Source of the DNA: Paenibacillus sp. 1_12
Lineage (GTDB): Bacteria > Bacillota > Bacilli > Paenibacillales > NBRC-103111
NCBI RefSeq assembly: GCF_900114475.1
Contig: NZ_FOTE01000005.1
Coordinates: 1-64,000 of the forward strand
Length of the DNA: 64,000 nt
Direction: 5' to 3'
Part shown: positions 62,809-64,000 of the stretch, in pieces
Numbering within the stretch: position 1 is the stretch's first letter
Layout: each line of letters starts with the position of its first letter
Position numbers and translations under genes: made by a program
Notes under the pieces: model-generated
Database searches by the model: none
Told to the model about the DNA's origin: nothing
The model's input: the letters and a program-made list of their open reading frames with translations, nothing else

Positions 62809-64000
62809 TTATTTAATTGAAACCCACTTCAGTTCCCATTCCTTGGACATTGCCGGCAATATCAAGCCTTCTACATTGACACGTTTTGCATATGGTCTTG
62901 TACGGAAATAAAGCGGCACCAATGGTGAATCGGTCATTAATAGCTTCTCAGCATCGACCAGCATCTTCGAACGCTTCACTAAGTCAAGCTCCTTATCGGC
63001 ACCTTTAACCAGATCGTCATAAGCCTTGCTGTTATATTCCATATAGTTAAATGATTTATTGTCAGACACCCACATGTCGAGGAACGTCATCGGATCATTA
63101 TAATCCGCTCCCCATAGTCCGATCAGCGCATCAAAGTTATATTCCTGCATATTTTTCACGCGAAGTGCAAATGGCAGTGGTTCACCAGTCACATCAACGC
63201 CGAGATTTTGTTTCCATTGTGCCTGGATAAATTCAATTGTTTTCTTTGAAGTTTCCGTATCATCTGAAGTAAGCTTGAATTTAGGCAAAGCCGTCATATT
63301 CAGCTCTTTCAATCCTTCAGCAAGCAGTTCTTTTGCTTTAGCGGTATCATACTTCGGCTGTGCTTCACCAGCGACCTTACGAAACTCTGTTTTGTTTCCG
63401 TCTAGTACCGTTCCTGGTACAAGACCTGTTGACGGAATTGAGGAACCGCCAAGCACAACATCATTAAGTGCTTTACGATCAATTGCCATACCCAAAGCTT
63501 CACGTACCTTCACATTAGCAAAAGCTGGCACTTTGTTATTTTGAAGCATCACATAAGCCGAAACAAATTCCTTTTTGAGTGTCAGCTCAGGTTTGCCTTG
63601 AAACATTTGGTACTGATCACCCTTCAGCTCAGTCAAGTCCACCTGATTCGTATCAAACATGTTAAGCGACGTGTTAGGGTCCTTGACCACGTTAACCGTT
63701 ACTTTATTCAGCTTCACATTCGCTGCATCCCAATACTTGTCATTTTTGACCATCACAAGCTGCTGTTCATGATCCCATTTCTCCAGCTTGAACGGACCCG
63801 CACCGATTACCTTATCGGCATCAGCACCATACTTATCTCCTTGTGTCTTTACAAAGTCAGGCATTTGTGGGAAAAAGGTTGGCATGGAAAGCTGGTCAGT
63901 AAAAAAGGCAACTGGACGTTCCAATGTAATTTCGAGTGTTTTGTCATCAATAGACTTTACTCCAAGCGCTGCTTTCTTCGCTTCCAGCTCTTCAGGCTTC
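62809..64000 (-). CDS. oppA: Oligopeptide-binding protein OppA (5' end outside window)
   Basis: The C-terminal 397 residues of a family 5 extracellular solute-binding protein; the frame is open to base 64000, so the signal peptide and first domain are outside. VGAGPFKLEKWDHEQQLVMV, KVREALGMAIDRKAL and PSTGLVPGT are typical of the peptide-binding (OppA/DppA) group. It feeds the OppBCDF genes downstream on the same strand. Peptide uptake can also carry signalling peptides, which cannot be judged here. Confidence 0.9.
   Translation of the reverse strand, partial: KPEELEAKKAALGVKSIDDKTLEITLERPVAFFTDQLSMPTFFPQMPDFVKTQGDKYGADADKVIGAGPFKLEKWDHEQQLVMVKNDKYWDAANVKLNKVTVNVVKDPNTSLNMFDTNQVDLTELKGDQYQMFQGKPELTLKKEFVSAYVMLQNNKVPAFANVKVREALGMAIDRKALNDVVLGGSSIPSTGLVPGTVLDGNKTEFRKVAGEAQPKYDTAKAKELLAEGLKELNMTALPKFKLTSDDTETSKKTIEFIQAQWKQNLGVDVTGEPLPFALRVKNMQEYNFDALIGLWGADYNDPMTFLDMWVSDNKSFNYMEYNSKAYDDLVKGADKELDLVKRSKMLVDAEKLLMTDSPLVPLYFRTRPYAKRVNVEGLILPAMSKEWELKWVSIK

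Overview
The window looks like a chromosomal segment of a low-to-mid GC, endospore-former-like Bacillota, most likely Paenibacillus or a close relative. This rests on family content: a bacillithiol gene (bshC), a glgBCDA operon with the GlgD paralogue, adjacent parE/parC, copper-amine-oxidase-type stalk domains on secreted proteins (one fused to a PrsA-like foldase), and strong AGGAGG-type ribosome binding sites. No rRNA, tRNA, CRISPR array or complete prophage was seen.

Layout. 1-2.9 kb is accessory and decaying: the 3' part of an IS3-type element abuts a histidine phosphatase gene cut after about 37 codons, next to a frameshifted ridA and a kinase-like gene. 2.9-16.6 kb holds an orphan E. 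coli-type aspartate carbamoyltransferase, a sensor-less chemoreceptor with an FNR-type box between them, a GrpB-HAD fusion divergent from a DHA2 exporter, copZ under a CsoR-type operator, an envelope-type five-gene unit (secreted protein, ABC ATPase, ABC permease, histidine kinase, response regulator), a metallo-hydrolase, and a small gene whose promoter carries two LexA-type boxes. 16.7-23.3 kb holds a HAD phosphatase and the glycogen operon glgB-glgC-glgD-glgA. 23.5-29 kb holds a stalk-domain foldase, two RNA-modification enzymes, an Lrp regulator, a lipoprotein, a decayed PEP-synthase-like gene and a second stalk-domain protein.

29.3-35.5 kb is a nucleoside salvage unit (Mga/PRD-like regulator, deoD, nucleobase permease, nupC, deoB). 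35.6-41.2 kb is patchy: a methyltransferase-TPR protein, gene fragments, an AT-rich ABC-F ATPase, a frameshifted AraC gene and an acetyltransferase. 41.3-46 kb holds a FetAB-like transporter, a striking GC-rich tandem repeat array, folD behind a ZTP riboswitch, a TPR membrane protein, a MarR regulator and a 55-residue gene. 46-58 kb is core: parE-parC, an esterase-ABC transporter unit, an M23 peptidase, ahcY and bshC. The window ends in an oligopeptide transporter operon (oppABCDF) whose oppA runs off the edge.

The strongest non-routine signals are: (1) paired LexA-type boxes over the promoter of an unrecognised 98-residue protein; (2) a dispersed stem-loop element, present at least three times, with an invariant 14-nt loop segment; (3) the tandem array at 42927-43296; (4) the FNR-type site between pyrB and the chemoreceptor; and (5) several domain fusions. 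I found no clearly new multi-gene defence or biosynthetic system. All family names come from reading translated motifs; no database search was run.
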